DNA of 64,000 nucleotides from Terribacillus sp. FSL K6-0262 (GCF_037977385.1 NZ_CP150277.1:992001-1056000); one strand, 5' to 3'. Counted from the first letter of the stretch, positions 8,769 to 17,521 are shown. Notes: a model not told the origin generated them from the sequence alone. Program-made: numbers and translations.

Positions 8769-10270
8769 GCGAGTACCTCTTCTTTCATTTTCTTCCGATC
8801 CGCTTTCCCATTCATCGTCATCGGAATCACTTCATGATAAGTGAATTTTCGCGGAATCATATATGCTGGCAGGCGCAGGGCAAGATCCTTGCGAATGGCC
8901 GCTGTCAGCTGATACTCTTTGTCAAAGTCATGTTCTTTCGGAACGACTGCTGCAATCAAGTATTCGATCTCCTCATTTGGCGCATGGGGGATGATGATGG
9001 CAGATTCGATATACACGGATTGATTGAGATGGAATTCGATTTCCTCCAGTTCCATCCGGTACCCATGAAGTTTGATTTGATAATCCAACCTTCCCTGACA
9101 ATACACCATTCCATCTTTGATCACACCGGCATCGCCTGTCCGATAGGCCGGCATGCCCTCCACGATGCCATAAGCCTTCTCTGTCAGAAGCGGCTCTCCC
9201 AAATATCCTTTTGTCACACTAGGTCCCGCAAGGACAAGCTCACCTTTTTCGCCGTCCGGCAGCGGTGTTCCCGTTTCATCGACGACCAGGATGCGCATAT
9301 CCGGTTTCGGGAATCCCACCGGCAACGCTTCATCCTTTACCAGCAACTCTCCTGTAACTTCCATGCTGGTGACTGCAACTGTAGCTTCTGTCGGTCCATA
9401 TGTATTGAAAATCTTCGCATTCGGGAATCGCTCCTTCAACTCCCTGGCCACTGTCAGCGGAAGCACTTCACCGCAGAAAAGAAAAGTTTCAAGCTCTGGA
9501 AGCATCGCTGCATTGAAATCTTGATTCGGCAAGCACATCTGGACAAAGGATGGCGTCGAAATCCAATTCTGTATGCCAGAACGAACCAGGTTCTCAAAAA
9601 GCAGCTTCGGCTTATTGATCACTTCTTTATCCAAGGCATGAACAGTACCGCCTTTTTGTAACGCTGGATAAAAATCCATCACGGATAAATCAAATGAAAA
9701 AGGTGCTTGATTCAGGAATACTTTTCCCTCTCCCAATGGAAAGTCTCCAGTCATCCAATCAGTAAAGGATTGGAGATTTGCTGCCGTTACTTGTACACCT
9801 TTTGGATTCCCGGTACTTCCGGATGTATAAATGATGTAGAATACTTCATCTCCATCCACCCAATTCTCCCGTCCGATCGGCTCTTCCTTTTCCAGCTGTA
9901 TGTCTGCTGTATGTAAGATGGCAGCATTGTCCACTTCCAGCACCTTATCCGTCGTATCAATGACCAGGCCCGCCCCTGATTTTTCCACGATAAGACGCAC
10001 CCGTTCCATCGGAATGGATGTATCAACCGGTATGTATGGGTGACCAGCCTTTACACAGGCAAGGAAGGATACCGGCATATCCGCTCCCATATGGCCGTAC
10101 ACAACAATCGGCGTTTGACGTCTTAGCTGACAGCTATTACGGATAAGGCCAGCCAATCTGCTGGATCTGTCCCAGAGCATCCCATAGCTGACCCTTTCGT
10201 CTCCATTGCGAAATGCTGTTTGTTCAGGAGTCACTGCCGCATGCTGTGCAATGGTTGTTAATAGTTTCAT
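8765..10270 (-). CDS. dltA: D-alanine--D-alanyl carrier protein ligase DltA
   Basis: Cytoplasmic adenylation enzyme that activates D-alanine with ATP and loads DltC. The 501-residue length is typical. The adenylate-forming signature [11 protein letters not shown] is at 149-159; the second core motif [12 protein letters not shown], the hinge-associated YRTGDAG and the C-terminal catalytic lysine region [12 protein letters not shown] follow in order. It starts 17 bases after dltX. Loss of cell-surface negative charge and resistance to cationic peptides are the known outcome of the pathway. Confidence 0.96.
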   Translation of the reverse strand: MKLLTTIAQHAAVTPEQTAFRNGDERVSYGMLWDRSSRLAGLIRNSCQLRRQTPIVVYGHMGADMPVSFLACVKAGHPYIPVDTSIPMERVRLIVEKSGAGLVIDTTDKVLEVDNAAILHTADIQLEKEEPIGRENWVDGDEVFYIIYTSGSTGNPKGVQVTAANLQSFTDWMTGDFPLGEGKVFLNQAPFSFDLSVMDFYPALQKGGTVHALDKEVINKPKLLFENLVRSGIQNWISTPSFVQMCLPNQDFNAAMLPELETFLFCGEVLPLTVARELKERFPNAKIFNTYGPTEATVAVTSMEVTGELLVKDEALPVGFPKPDMRILVVDETGTPLPDGEKGELVLAGPSVTKGYLGEPLLTEKAYGIVEGMPAYRTGDAGVIKDGMVYCQGRLDYQIKLHGYRMELEEIEFHLNQSVYIESAIIIPHAPNEEIEYLIAAVVPKEHDFDKEYQLTAAIRKDLALRLPAYMIPRKFTYHEVIPMTMNGKADRKKMKEEVLA

Positions 10271-10287
10271 CGTATTATCTTCTCCAA

Positions 10288-10434
10288 TTAAAAATCGTTA
10301 TAGATGTAATTACCTGTATTGGCTGTATGGAAGCCATACAGCATGAATAAAGTGATCAGGATTGCCAGATAGAAACAGGTGTGCGCGACAAAACGAACAC
10401 CTGTATGCGTACACAGCTGCTTAATTTTATTCAT
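10288..10434 (-). CDS. dltX: teichoic acid D-Ala incorporation-associated protein DltX
   Basis: A 48-residue single-pass membrane peptide encoded directly before dltA. Translation gives a basic N-terminus (MNKIKQLC), one hydrophobic helix (about 15-34) and the C-terminal [15 protein letters not shown], matching the aromatic-asparagine-acidic-Phe tail that defines DltX. The known role is assisting the D-alanyl transfer steps at the membrane with DltB and DltD. AGAGGGG lies five bases upstream of the ATG. It is 15 bases after the response regulator stop, linking the regulator and dlt genes. Confidence 0.92.
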   Translation of the reverse strand: MNKIKQLCTHTGVRFVAHTCFYLAILITLFMLYGFHTANTGNYIYNDF

Positions 10435-10449
10435 TTTCCCCTCTGCTTT

Positions 10450-11124
10450 CTATTCGAATTTATAGCCGGTACCGATGACAGTCCGGATATGGTGCGATTC
10501 ATATCCAAGTTTGGCTCTAAGCTTCTTGATGTGCGTATCCACGACCCGATTATCCCCTTCAAAGTCAATTCCCCACACGTGATTCAAAATTGTTTCACGT
10601 GAAAGAACGTTATTTTTGTGCTGGAGCAGAAGCAGTAAGACCTCATATTCCTTCGGTGTCAGCTCGACCTGCTGATTATCCAGTTCCAGGTTACGCGCTT
10701 TCGTATTGACAACAGCGTGACCGAAACGGATCATATGACCATTCGGCAAATACTGCTCCGTAGCTCGTTTCATCAAAGAATTCGCGCGTGCAACCAGTAC
10801 TTTTGGACTGAATGGTTTGGTTACATAGTCATCGGCTCCGAGCTCAAATCCATGAATTTTATCATTATCACTGGATTTGGCGGTCAAGAGGATGATCGGG
10901 ACACCGGATTTGCTGCGCACCTGCTTGGTGACGGCAAATCCATCCATCTCGGGCATCATGATATCCAGGATGACCAAATCAGGGTAAACGGCATCAAACC
11001 AGCTTATGGCACTGCTGCCATTATCCGTTTCATGTACTTCCCAGCCATCCTTTTTGAAATAATCCGCCACTACTTCCCGGATGCGTGATTCATCCTCGAC
11101 AAGCAGCACTTTTCTTCCCATCAC
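10450..11124 (-). CDS. OmpR-family response regulator linked to dlt
   Basis: A 224-residue DNA-binding response regulator. The receiver domain covers about 1-118, with acidic pocket Glu10/Asp11, phosphoacceptor Asp54 in VILDIMMPEMDG and Lys in VTKPFSP; the winged-helix effector domain covers about 130-224 and ends in VVDTHIKKLRAKLGYE. A GTG at 11124 lies seven bases after AAGGG; the ATG at 11121 is a near-equal alternative. It follows the kinase gene by 79 bases and precedes dltX by 15, so it most likely controls D-alanylation of teichoic acids. Direct evidence of target sites is lacking. Confidence 0.92.
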   Translation of the reverse strand: MMGRKVLLVEDESRIREVVADYFKKDGWEVHETDNGSSAISWFDAVYPDLVILDIMMPEMDGFAVTKQVRSKSGVPIILLTAKSSDNDKIHGFELGADDYVTKPFSPKVLVARANSLMKRATEQYLPNGHMIRFGHAVVNTKARNLELDNQQVELTPKEYEVLLLLLQHKNNVLSRETILNHVWGIDFEGDNRVVDTHIKKLRAKLGYESHHIRTVIGTGYKFE

Positions 11125-11203
11125 GAATCATCCCTTCCACCTTATATGCATAAATTAACAATTTCATATGTCCTTCATGTGTCCAAATAAGTAATTTTTC
11201 CCA

Positions 11204-12949
11204 TCATTTATGGAAACGAGCAAAGAAACGTACTCCTTCCGGCATATTTTCCACACCATAACTGAATCCGTGCAATTCAAGTATTTGCTGTACGATTGCG
11301 AGACCCAGGCCTGTTCCGCCGGTCATTCTGCTCCGGGAAGACTCGGTGCGATAGAAACGGGACCAAATATTTGCAAGCTGCTCCTCCGGTATTTGCGGCC
11401 CTTTGTTCTCGACCATGAACACACTGCATTCCTCTTTTGAATCCGTTTCAATCCGGATGGTGACGACAGACTCTGGTTCACTATGGCGAACAGCATTTAC
11501 GAGCAGATTCCGGATAACCCGCTCCATCCATTCATAATCCGCCACGATCGGCAGCTCATTCCGCGGCATCACTTCGATTGAAACACGCTTCTCTTTTGCC
11601 ATGCAGAACAGCTTATCCGATAGGTTCTCTGCCATTTCGCTAAGCAAGAAGGATGATTTCTTTAATTTGATCACACCATTTTCAAGCTTTGCCAAATCCA
11701 GCATATCGCCGATCAGGATCTCCATCTTGTCGGATTCCTCGATGATGACCTCCATATAGTGATCCTGTTTATCCGGACTGACACCATCCTGCAGCCCTTC
11801 GGCAAAGCTCTTGATAATGCTGAGCGGTGTCTTGAGCTCATGGGAGGCATTTTCAAAAAACTCCCGCTGCGCTTTCTCCATTTGCTTGCGTTTCTCCATA
11901 TCCTGCTTCAGCTTGTCATTGGCTTGCTTCAAATCCTCCACTGCATGATCCAAATTCTGCGCCATGATGAGCATATTATTGGAGAGGCTGCCAAGTTCAT
12001 CGTTTCGCTTGATCGGCTTCACTGATGAGAAATCCAGATGCACCATTTTTTTCGCCATTTCATTCAGCTTGATCAGCGGACTGCTCACAAGACGGGAATA
12101 AATCAAGGAAAGCAATAAAATAAGGACAAAACCGGCGATGCCGATGTATAAATAAAACACGCGCAGCGCTTCATTTGTATCTTTTGTTTCCTGAATGGAC
12201 GTCACCGAGAACATCAATTGCATCTCCCCGTCTTTCTTGACAGGCTCAATCAGTACCAGATTGTGCTTGCCGGTCCATGACTCCACCCAGTCAAGCTGCA
12301 GGCTCTCCCCTTTGTTGAGCTTCTTGAGCAGACTTTCATCGAGCGGGAACCATTCCAGCAGCGCATCATAAAGGAGACCAAATCCTCTATTCGACATGAC
12401 AGCCTTGGGCAGCGATACGCTCTTCACTGTTCCTTCGAATGTCACTTCATTCTCTTCCAGGTGTTCACCTACACTATCCTGGCCCTTGGTGATGACCGAA
12501 GGATATACCACCGAAGAAACCGACATATCATTTTCCCCATTGACAACCAATGTATCTCCCTTTTTGATGTTCAATGCATTCAACTCGTCACCATAATCCG
12601 TGACCAGTAAGGAAAGCGCCACTTCCAGAACCTGTCCATCTTCAGTTTCCAGCATGATGTGTAATGGGTCTTGCACCAGCTGATATCCTTCTGCATCGAC
12701 AATCGTCAAAGGACTTTTAGTCTCCCTCATATAAGAAAGTGTCTGCTTCGTCAACTGCTCTGCGCTCCAAGGATTGTCTTGATAAGCCTGGGCCAGTGAA
12801 TCCAAGTGCTTTGCAGCTTCTTTCGTTTTATAGTGCTGGTAGAAACTATCGAAGAACACGAGCTGAAAAATCATGATCATCGCGTAAAATGCCACAAAAA
12901 TCAAAGCTGTAACAGTAAACAGCTTTAATGTAATACCTCGCTTTTTCAT
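11204..12949 (-). CDS. sensor histidine kinase with extracytoplasmic domain, linked to dlt
   Basis: A 581-residue membrane kinase. Transmembrane helix 1 is about 9-32, an extracytoplasmic sensor domain of some 230 residues follows, transmembrane helix 2 is about 265-288, then HAMP (about 288-341), a short coiled coil, the dimerisation/phosphoacceptor domain with His370 in NASHELKTPLS, and an ATPase domain with NLLVNAVRHS and GGTGLGLAIVQQ. The large extracytoplasmic loop suggests sensing at the cell surface rather than intramembrane sensing as in BceS. It is the first gene of the unit leading into the dlt genes. AAAGGAG lies seven bases upstream of the ATG. The signal is unknown; cationic peptides or envelope stress are reasonable guesses. 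Confidence 0.92.
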   Translation of the reverse strand: MKKRGITLKLFTVTALIFVAFYAMIMIFQLVFFDSFYQHYKTKEAAKHLDSLAQAYQDNPWSAEQLTKQTLSYMRETKSPLTIVDAEGYQLVQDPLHIMLETEDGQVLEVALSLLVTDYGDELNALNIKKGDTLVVNGENDMSVSSVVYPSVITKGQDSVGEHLEENEVTFEGTVKSVSLPKAVMSNRGFGLLYDALLEWFPLDESLLKKLNKGESLQLDWVESWTGKHNLVLIEPVKKDGEMQLMFSVTSIQETKDTNEALRVFYLYIGIAGFVLILLLSLIYSRLVSSPLIKLNEMAKKMVHLDFSSVKPIKRNDELGSLSNNMLIMAQNLDHAVEDLKQANDKLKQDMEKRKQMEKAQREFFENASHELKTPLSIIKSFAEGLQDGVSPDKQDHYMEVIIEESDKMEILIGDMLDLAKLENGVIKLKKSSFLLSEMAENLSDKLFCMAKEKRVSIEVMPRNELPIVADYEWMERVIRNLLVNAVRHSEPESVVTIRIETDSKEECSVFMVENKGPQIPEEQLANIWSRFYRTESSRSRMTGGTGLGLAIVQQILELHGFSYGVENMPEGVRFFARFHK

Positions 12950-13144
12950 GTTGCACTCCTTTATATCAAACAGCTATTTATAAGCAATACTGTAAATCAA
13001 GCATATGTTTTCTGTGTGTCCGCACACAGCCTTCATCAGCGTACATCCTTTTATATAAGAAAGGAACCTTTTTCTGTAAAATCAAAAAATCCAATTTCAG
13101 CATAAGCTATCTTCGAGTCATTTTAACCGAAAAGAGGGGAATGT

Positions 13145-13777
13145 ATGGAGAGAGACAATGCGTACATGGACTATACAAAAGGAGATGTCCAGTATTTTAG
13201 CGATTTGAATAAAAACCGTTTATTCACGCGAAATAGCCAAAATTATATCAACCGGCTCGGCCGGGATGTATTGAATACACTTGGTGATGTGTCGCTTCTT
13301 GATATCTATTTGAGTAAGGACAAGACAGTCGAACCGCATTATCACCAGAATGCAGCAGAACTTGTCTATTGCATCAGCGGCTCTGCAAGTGTTTCCTTGA
13401 TCAATCCGTTTACGAATCAAGTTGAGCACATCCACATCACACGTGGTCAAGTTGCAAATGTCCCCCAAGGATGGTGGCATTGGGAAACGGCTAGGGAGGA
13501 TCAAACTCATCTGCTAGCCATTTTCGATACACCGTATCCAGAATATATTTTCGGTTCGGATATTTTGGCAAAGACACCGACAGAAGTGCTGGCCAAAACA
13601 TATTGCCTGGATAAAGCAAAGCTGCAGGATGCGCTGCGCCCGCTTAACAATCAGACTATCATCATCGGACCACCGGATGAATGCAGCCAAAGCCTGGCGG
13701 TAGAAAATACCGATCAGGAAAACTCGAATTCATCAGATTACTTTACGGATGGGTGTCTATATTATCGTTTCAAATAA
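13145..13777 (+). CDS. cupin-domain protein
   Basis: A 210-residue protein with one cupin fold. The metal-binding first motif is visible as EPHYHQNAAELVYCISGSA and the second as GQVANVPQGWWHWE, giving the His-His-Glu-His set expected of an active-type cupin. It resembles the single-domain oxalate-decarboxylase-like cupins, which are usually cytoplasmic here since no signal peptide is seen. GAGGGGAATGT precedes the ATG. It is divergent from the dlt-linked kinase and followed by a strong hairpin, so it is probably monocistronic. Reaction unknown. Confidence 0.8.
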   Translation: MERDNAYMDYTKGDVQYFSDLNKNRLFTRNSQNYINRLGRDVLNTLGDVSLLDIYLSKDKTVEPHYHQNAAELVYCISGSASVSLINPFTNQVEHIHITRGQVANVPQGWWHWETAREDQTHLLAIFDTPYPEYIFGSDILAKTPTEVLAKTYCLDKAKLQDALRPLNNQTIIIGPPDECSQSLAVENTDQENSNSSDYFTDGCLYYRFK

Positions 13778-13817
13778 GAACAGCCTCTCTTTCGACAGGA
13801 GAGGCTGTTCTTATTTG
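13771..13817 (+). terminator. hairpin terminator after the cupin gene
   Basis: A perfect 19-bp stem (13771-13789 with 13799-13817) and nine-base loop. The lower stem is A/T-rich (CTTATTTG), so it can act as the U-tract. It overlaps the stop codon. Confidence 0.75.
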
Positions 13818-13838
13818 AAATTAATATAAAGATACTAC

Positions 13839-13869
13839 TTGAACCTCCAGTCGCGTCACCCCTTATGGT
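13839..13869 (+). promoter_or_regulatory. candidate MerR-type promoter with 19-bp spacer
   Basis: TTGAAC (13839-13844) and TATGGT (13864-13869) are 19 bases apart, the over-long spacing typical of MerR-activated promoters. The downstream operon ends in a MerR gene. No clear dyad is seen in the spacer, so this is tentative. Confidence 0.35.
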
Positions 13870-13901
13870 GTATTTATCAACAACCATTAGGAGGACCTGA
13901 T

Positions 13902-14249
13902 ATGCCATTGAAACAAAAAATCCCTGCAAGTATGATGCATCTGTTATCCTTGATCCTGACTTTCTTCCTGCCACTTATTGTGTTGCTCCTTGTCCGAAAA
14001 CGAAGCAGCTATTTCAGTCAGCATGCAAAGGAAGGGTTGAATTTGCATTTCACCTTTTTCCCAATCTTTCTATTACTCCGAATTACTTCCATAAACTACC
14101 CGCCCGCTGGCGTGGCATCCATGCTGTTAATCGGATTGGAGACCATACTCATCATATGGGCTGCGTATTGTACACTGATAGATAGACCTTTCTCCTATCC
14201 TGTGATTCGATTTTTCAAAGTCAAAGGAGATACGACATATGTTATCTGA
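13902..14249 (+). CDS. DUF4870-type small membrane protein
   Basis: A 115-residue protein with three predicted membrane helices. The pattern LLSLILTFFLPLIVLLLVRK, then FSQHAKEGLNLHF and a C-terminal hydrophobic pair matches DUF4870/Tic20-like small membrane proteins. The start at 13902 is set by an excellent AGGAGGACCTGAT. The stop overlaps the next gene by 11 bases. Function unknown. It is the first gene of a three-gene operon with a small multidrug-export-family protein and a MerR regulator. Confidence 0.8.
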   Translation: MPLKQKIPASMMHLLSLILTFFLPLIVLLLVRKRSSYFSQHAKEGLNLHFTFFPIFLLLRITSINYPPAGVASMLLIGLETILIIWAAYCTLIDRPFSYPVIRFFKVKGDTTYVI

Positions 14250-14703
14250 TGTACTCGATTACTTATCATCACTCCCGCTGTTCTTTCTTTATTTATCGTT
14301 GATTCTACTAAGTGCTGTGCCTTTCGTGGAAGCCCATATAACAGTCCCTTTAGGGATCATGCTAGGTCTGCCGTTTCCAGTCTGCTGCCTGATCGGTCTC
14401 ACCCCTAATTTCCTATCGGTGGTTCTTGCTGTAAAATGGATGAAAAGCACTAAAAAGGACAACTATTCATCCATTAGGATGAATAAGGCAAAAGTTCTCG
14501 GCACGCGTTACGGGGTACCCGCCTTAACTTTGATGGGACCTATATTAGGGGCAAATCATATCAGCGCGGCTGCTGCTGTACTTCTAGGAGCAAGTATACG
14601 AAGCATTTACTTTTGGCAGCTTGTGAGCATCGGTATTTGGGGTATTGGTACCGGCTTGTTAGTTCAGCACGGCATCTCATTTTTCAAGGAGGGCAGTTTT
14701 TGA
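14239..14703 (+). CDS. small multidrug export family (PF06695-like) membrane protein
   Basis: A 154-residue protein with four to five membrane segments. The EAHITVPLGIMLGLP and PALTLMGPILGANHISAAAAVLLG blocks are typical of the putative small multidrug-export family. It overlaps both neighbours, by 11 bases upstream and by TGATG with the MerR gene downstream, so all three are translationally coupled. The family name comes from a single early report; actual transport activity is not established here. Confidence 0.75.
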   Translation: MLSDVLDYLSSLPLFFLYLSLILLSAVPFVEAHITVPLGIMLGLPFPVCCLIGLTPNFLSVVLAVKWMKSTKKDNYSSIRMNKAKVLGTRYGVPALTLMGPILGANHISAAAAVLLGASIRSIYFWQLVSIGIWGIGTGLLVQHGISFFKEGSF

Positions 14704-15419
14704 TGACAGATGGAGCAACATATACTATCGGCGAAATGGTAACCAAAGGACAAGTCAGTATCCGCACGCTTCGCTATTATGATCAAATCGATCTCTTAAA
14801 GCCAACAACCCATACAGAAGGCGGTCATCGCTTATATTCCGATGTAGATTTGAATCGACTATATGCCATTCAATCCATGAAGGGCATTGGGCTCTCTTTA
14901 AAAGAAATCAAAGACATTCTGACATCGGGCCACTTGATGGGACATGAAGTGCATCGATCGTTACAATTCCAACGTAAAATGCTGACTGCCAAAAAACAGA
15001 CCATCGAGGATATGATAGCCGATGTCGACCATATGCTACGCATTACGCAAGCAGATCATGAAATTGATATTGATATTTTTTGTTCCATGCTTCATTACAT
15101 AACTGCCAAAGAATCCATCAAGGAATGGCAGCAAGGAGAGCAGATTCAGGCAGGAGCAGATAGCGATGAAGCGTTGGAAAAAGAATGGAGCATCCTCTTA
15201 TCCAATCTGAAAAAAGTGATTCGGATGAATATCTCTCCAAGGGCGCCAGAAGTACAGCAACTTGTCAATCAGCTATTGGCTTTGATGGATCGGACTACTG
15301 GAGATAGAACGACCATTCCACTGCCACAAACTGCACCTCCGATCATCACTCCTTTTTCCGAGAAAGATCAGCTATATCTTAAAGAAGCCATAAAGATCCA
15401 TAACAAGAACAAAAACTAA
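14703..15419 (+). CDS. MerR-family transcriptional regulator
   Basis: A 238-residue regulator. The N-terminal winged-helix has YTIGEMVTKGQVSIRTLRYYD, DLLKPTTHTEGGHRLYS and the wing region of MerR proteins, followed by a long dimerisation helix (about 90-125). The C-terminal part of about 100 residues is of the larger, possibly ligand-binding type rather than the short metal-binding type; no clustered cysteines are seen. The start at 14703 is set by AAGGAGGG and TGATG overlap with the upstream gene. It probably autoregulates its operon. Confidence 0.88.
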   Translation: MTDGATYTIGEMVTKGQVSIRTLRYYDQIDLLKPTTHTEGGHRLYSDVDLNRLYAIQSMKGIGLSLKEIKDILTSGHLMGHEVHRSLQFQRKMLTAKKQTIEDMIADVDHMLRITQADHEIDIDIFCSMLHYITAKESIKEWQQGEQIQAGADSDEALEKEWSILLSNLKKVIRMNISPRAPEVQQLVNQLLALMDRTTGDRTTIPLPQTAPPIITPFSEKDQLYLKEAIKIHNKNKN

Positions 15420-15425
15420 CCAAAA

Positions 15426-15712
15426 AGAGGCTGGGACAAAAGTGTTTTAGCTAAATGAAAACCCGAACTATTGACGTTAATCTTGAAACAAAGATACACG
15501 TAAGTTCGGGTTTTTTGACGATAATCTATACCAGCGCAGGCAGAATACGGAGACTCCAACGGGAACAGCGCGAGCTGAAGACCCCGCAGTGGTGATTTTT
15601 CCACGAGGAGGCTGAGGCCGTGCCCGTGGAAAGCGGAGTATTCTGCCGAAGCGGCACTTATGAGCAATGTTCGCTTTTAAACAATGGTATTTTAGTTATG
15701 TCTCAGCCTCTT
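15426..15712. repeat. dispersed Bacillaceae inverted-repeat element (MITE-like)
   Basis: A 287-base intergenic element bounded by terminal inverted repeats AAGAGGCTGGGACA (15426 onward) and its complement TGTCTCAGCCTCTT at the right end. Inside are an AT-rich left hairpin (AACCCGAACT with AGTTCGGGTT, then T6) and a GC-rich core with CGGAGACTCC...GGAACAGCGCGAGCTGAAGA and GAGGCTGAGGCCGTGCCCG, ending GCGGAGTATTCTGCCG, which pairs with the core start. The core is the kind of sequence found many times in Bacillaceae genomes. It fills the gap between two convergent genes and has no transposase gene. Any short ORF read through it is likely spurious. Confidence 0.75.
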
Positions 15713-15717
15713 CCTCT

Positions 15718-16149
15718 TTACCGAAGCAGCATCCTTAAATCTGCTTGATTCCCCAATAGATCCTGCAGGGTATACTCATCCAGCACCTGCAAATACGCAT
15801 GCAGCGCTTTTCCTAGGATTCCTTTCAATCCACAGACGGAAGCAATCGGACAAGTATTATTTTCCCGGTTGAAGCACTCTACCAGATGAAAATCATCCTC
15901 CATTCGCCGGACGACGGCCCCGATATTGATGTCCTCCGGATCAAGCGCCAGCCTGATGCCTCCCGATCTGCCCCTGACAGCTTCTATGTAGCCAGCCTGT
16001 CGCAGTTCATGCGCTACTTTCATCAGATGATTTTTGGATATATGATAAGCTGTCGCAATTTCTTGGATCGTCGACAGTTTGTCTTTTTCTTTTGTCCCCA
16101 GATAAAGAAGGATTCGCAGGGAAAAATCAGTATACATCGTCAATCGCAT
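15718..16149 (-). CDS. nsrR: nitric-oxide-sensing Rrf2-family repressor NsrR
   Basis: A 143-residue Rrf2 regulator. The winged helix covers about 1-65, with Asp8 near the N-terminus, and the iron-sulfur cluster cysteines are Cys92, Cys100 and Cys106 in ECFNRENNTCPIASVC. This spacing and the divergent flavohemoglobin gene identify it as NsrR, which is inactivated when NO nitrosylates its cluster. A candidate binding site lies in the hmp promoter region. The stop is directly next to the inverted-repeat element. Confidence 0.93.
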   Translation of the reverse strand: MRLTMYTDFSLRILLYLGTKEKDKLSTIQEIATAYHISKNHLMKVAHELRQAGYIEAVRGRSGGIRLALDPEDINIGAVVRRMEDDFHLVECFNRENNTCPIASVCGLKGILGKALHAYLQVLDEYTLQDLLGNQADLRMLLR

Positions 16150-16233
16150 TGGTTTACATCCTCCTCTTCCAAAGGATTATAGCATAACTCACGAAATGAT
16201 TGGGCAAATAGAGAATGTGACACTTTTGTTAAA

Positions 16234-16254
16234 GTGGTATTTAAAATATATCTT
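16234..16254. promoter_or_regulatory. candidate NsrR operator upstream of hmp
   Basis: The AT-rich imperfect dyad GTGGTATTTAAAATATATCTT resembles the B. subtilis hmp NsrR site (ATGTATTTTAAATACAT class) when read on the minus strand. It overlaps the region where the hmp -10 should lie; TTGTTA at 16226-16231 is a possible -35. Confidence 0.6.
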
Positions 16255-16308
16255 TTATCCATCATTAGTTCTATGATAGAGATAGATCAAAGAAAGAAGG
16301 AATCCAGA

Positions 16309-17484
16309 ATGCTATCACAAGAAACCATTAACGTTATTAAAAGCACTGTACCAGTTTTAGAAGAACATGGGACTCAAATCACCACTGTCTTTTATGAGGA
16401 ATTGTTCAAGGCTCATCCTGAGCTTTTGAATATTTTCAACCATGCCAATCAAGCAAGAGGTAAACAGCAGACTGCGCTTGCCAATGCTGTCTATGCGGCC
16501 GCAGTACATATCGATAAGCTGGAGGCCATCTTGCCGACTGTCGTACAGATTGCACACAAGCATGTCAGCCTGGGGGTGAAACCAGAGCATTATCCAGTCG
16601 TAGGCGAATACTTGCTCAAAGCAATCAAGATGGTTCTGGGGGATGCTGCGACACCAGAGATCCTGAAAGCATGGGAAGAGGCCTATGGTGTGATCGCGGA
16701 TGCTTTCATCGGTGTAGAAGCGAATATGTATGGAGAAAATGAGAAGAAAGAAGGCGGCTGGGCATTCTTCAAAGACTTTATCGTCGCCAATAAAGTACCG
16801 GAAAGTGATGTCATCACTTCCTTCTACTTAAAGCCTGCTGACGGCGAGCATGTGCCTGATTTCCAACCGGGTCAGTATATATCTGTCAGGGTATCCATCC
16901 CTGGCGAAAAATATATGATGATCCGTCAGTACAGCCTATCTAAAACACCGTCACCGGATATGTTCCGTATTTCTGTCAAAAAAGAAAACGATAATGATCC
17001 GGATGGAAAAGTCTCTGTATACTTACATGAACAAGTAAAAGAAGGAGACAAACTAGAGATAAGTGCACCGGCTGGTGATTTCACGCTCGAGGGAAATTCG
17101 GAAAAAGCCATCACATTCATTGCCGGCGGTGTCGGTATCACACCGATCATGAGTATGCTGGAAACATTGGCAGAAAAGGATCCAAACCGGGAAATCATCT
17201 TCCTTCAAGCAGCCCGCACTCCTGCTTATGCTGCCTTCACTGAGCAAATCCAAAGCTTCCAGGAAAAGATGCCCAATCTGACATATCAAACTTATTATGA
17301 AGGCAATCGAATCGATGAAACGGTCCTCAAGGATAAGGTGAATGCCAATAGCGATGTATATGTTTGCGGTCCGGCCGGGTTCATGGAATTCGTCATTTCC
17401 ACCCTATACCGCGCTGGTTTCAGCAAGGAACAAATTCACTTTGAGTTCTTCGGTCCCGCTGCCGATCTTTCAAAAGCTGAATAA
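16309..17484 (+). CDS. hmp: flavohemoglobin, nitric oxide dioxygenase
   Basis: A 391-residue cytoplasmic NO dioxygenase that converts NO and O2 to nitrate using NAD(P)H. The globin domain (about 1-137) has B10 Tyr29, E7 Gln53 and proximal His85 at the family positions. The FAD-binding domain (about 150-255) has IRQYSLSK, and the NAD-binding domain has FIAGGVGITPIMSML and VYVCGPAGFME. I use the ATG at 16309 (MLSQETINV) because GAAGGAATCCAGA precedes it; the upstream in-frame extension would run into the operator. Divergent nsrR indicates NO-inducible expression. Confidence 0.95.
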   Translation: MLSQETINVIKSTVPVLEEHGTQITTVFYEELFKAHPELLNIFNHANQARGKQQTALANAVYAAAVHIDKLEAILPTVVQIAHKHVSLGVKPEHYPVVGEYLLKAIKMVLGDAATPEILKAWEEAYGVIADAFIGVEANMYGENEKKEGGWAFFKDFIVANKVPESDVITSFYLKPADGEHVPDFQPGQYISVRVSIPGEKYMMIRQYSLSKTPSPDMFRISVKKENDNDPDGKVSVYLHEQVKEGDKLEISAPAGDFTLEGNSEKAITFIAGGVGITPIMSMLETLAEKDPNREIIFLQAARTPAYAAFTEQIQSFQEKMPNLTYQTYYEGNRIDETVLKDKVNANSDVYVCGPAGFMEFVISTLYRAGFSKEQIHFEFFGPAADLSKAE

Positions 17485-17491
17485 TACAATT

Positions 17492-17520
17492 AAGCGCACT
17501 GCCAAGGCAGTGCGCTTTTT
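17492..17520 (+). terminator. terminator after hmp
   Basis: A near-perfect 12-bp stem (AAGCGCACTGCC/GGCAGTGCGCTT) with a tight turn and T5. It lies between convergent hmp and the ywnA-like gene and may work in both directions. Confidence 0.88.
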
Positions 17521-17521
17521 G

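Noticed and set aside
8834..9661. 275-codon plus-strand frame opposite dltA
   Set aside because: dltA has all adenylation motifs on the other strand; this frame has no domain and no ribosome site.
15416..15667. 83-codon minus-strand frame inside the repeat element
   Set aside because: It runs through the GC-rich repeat core and terminal repeat, has no ribosome site and resembles spurious hypothetical proteins called from such repeats.
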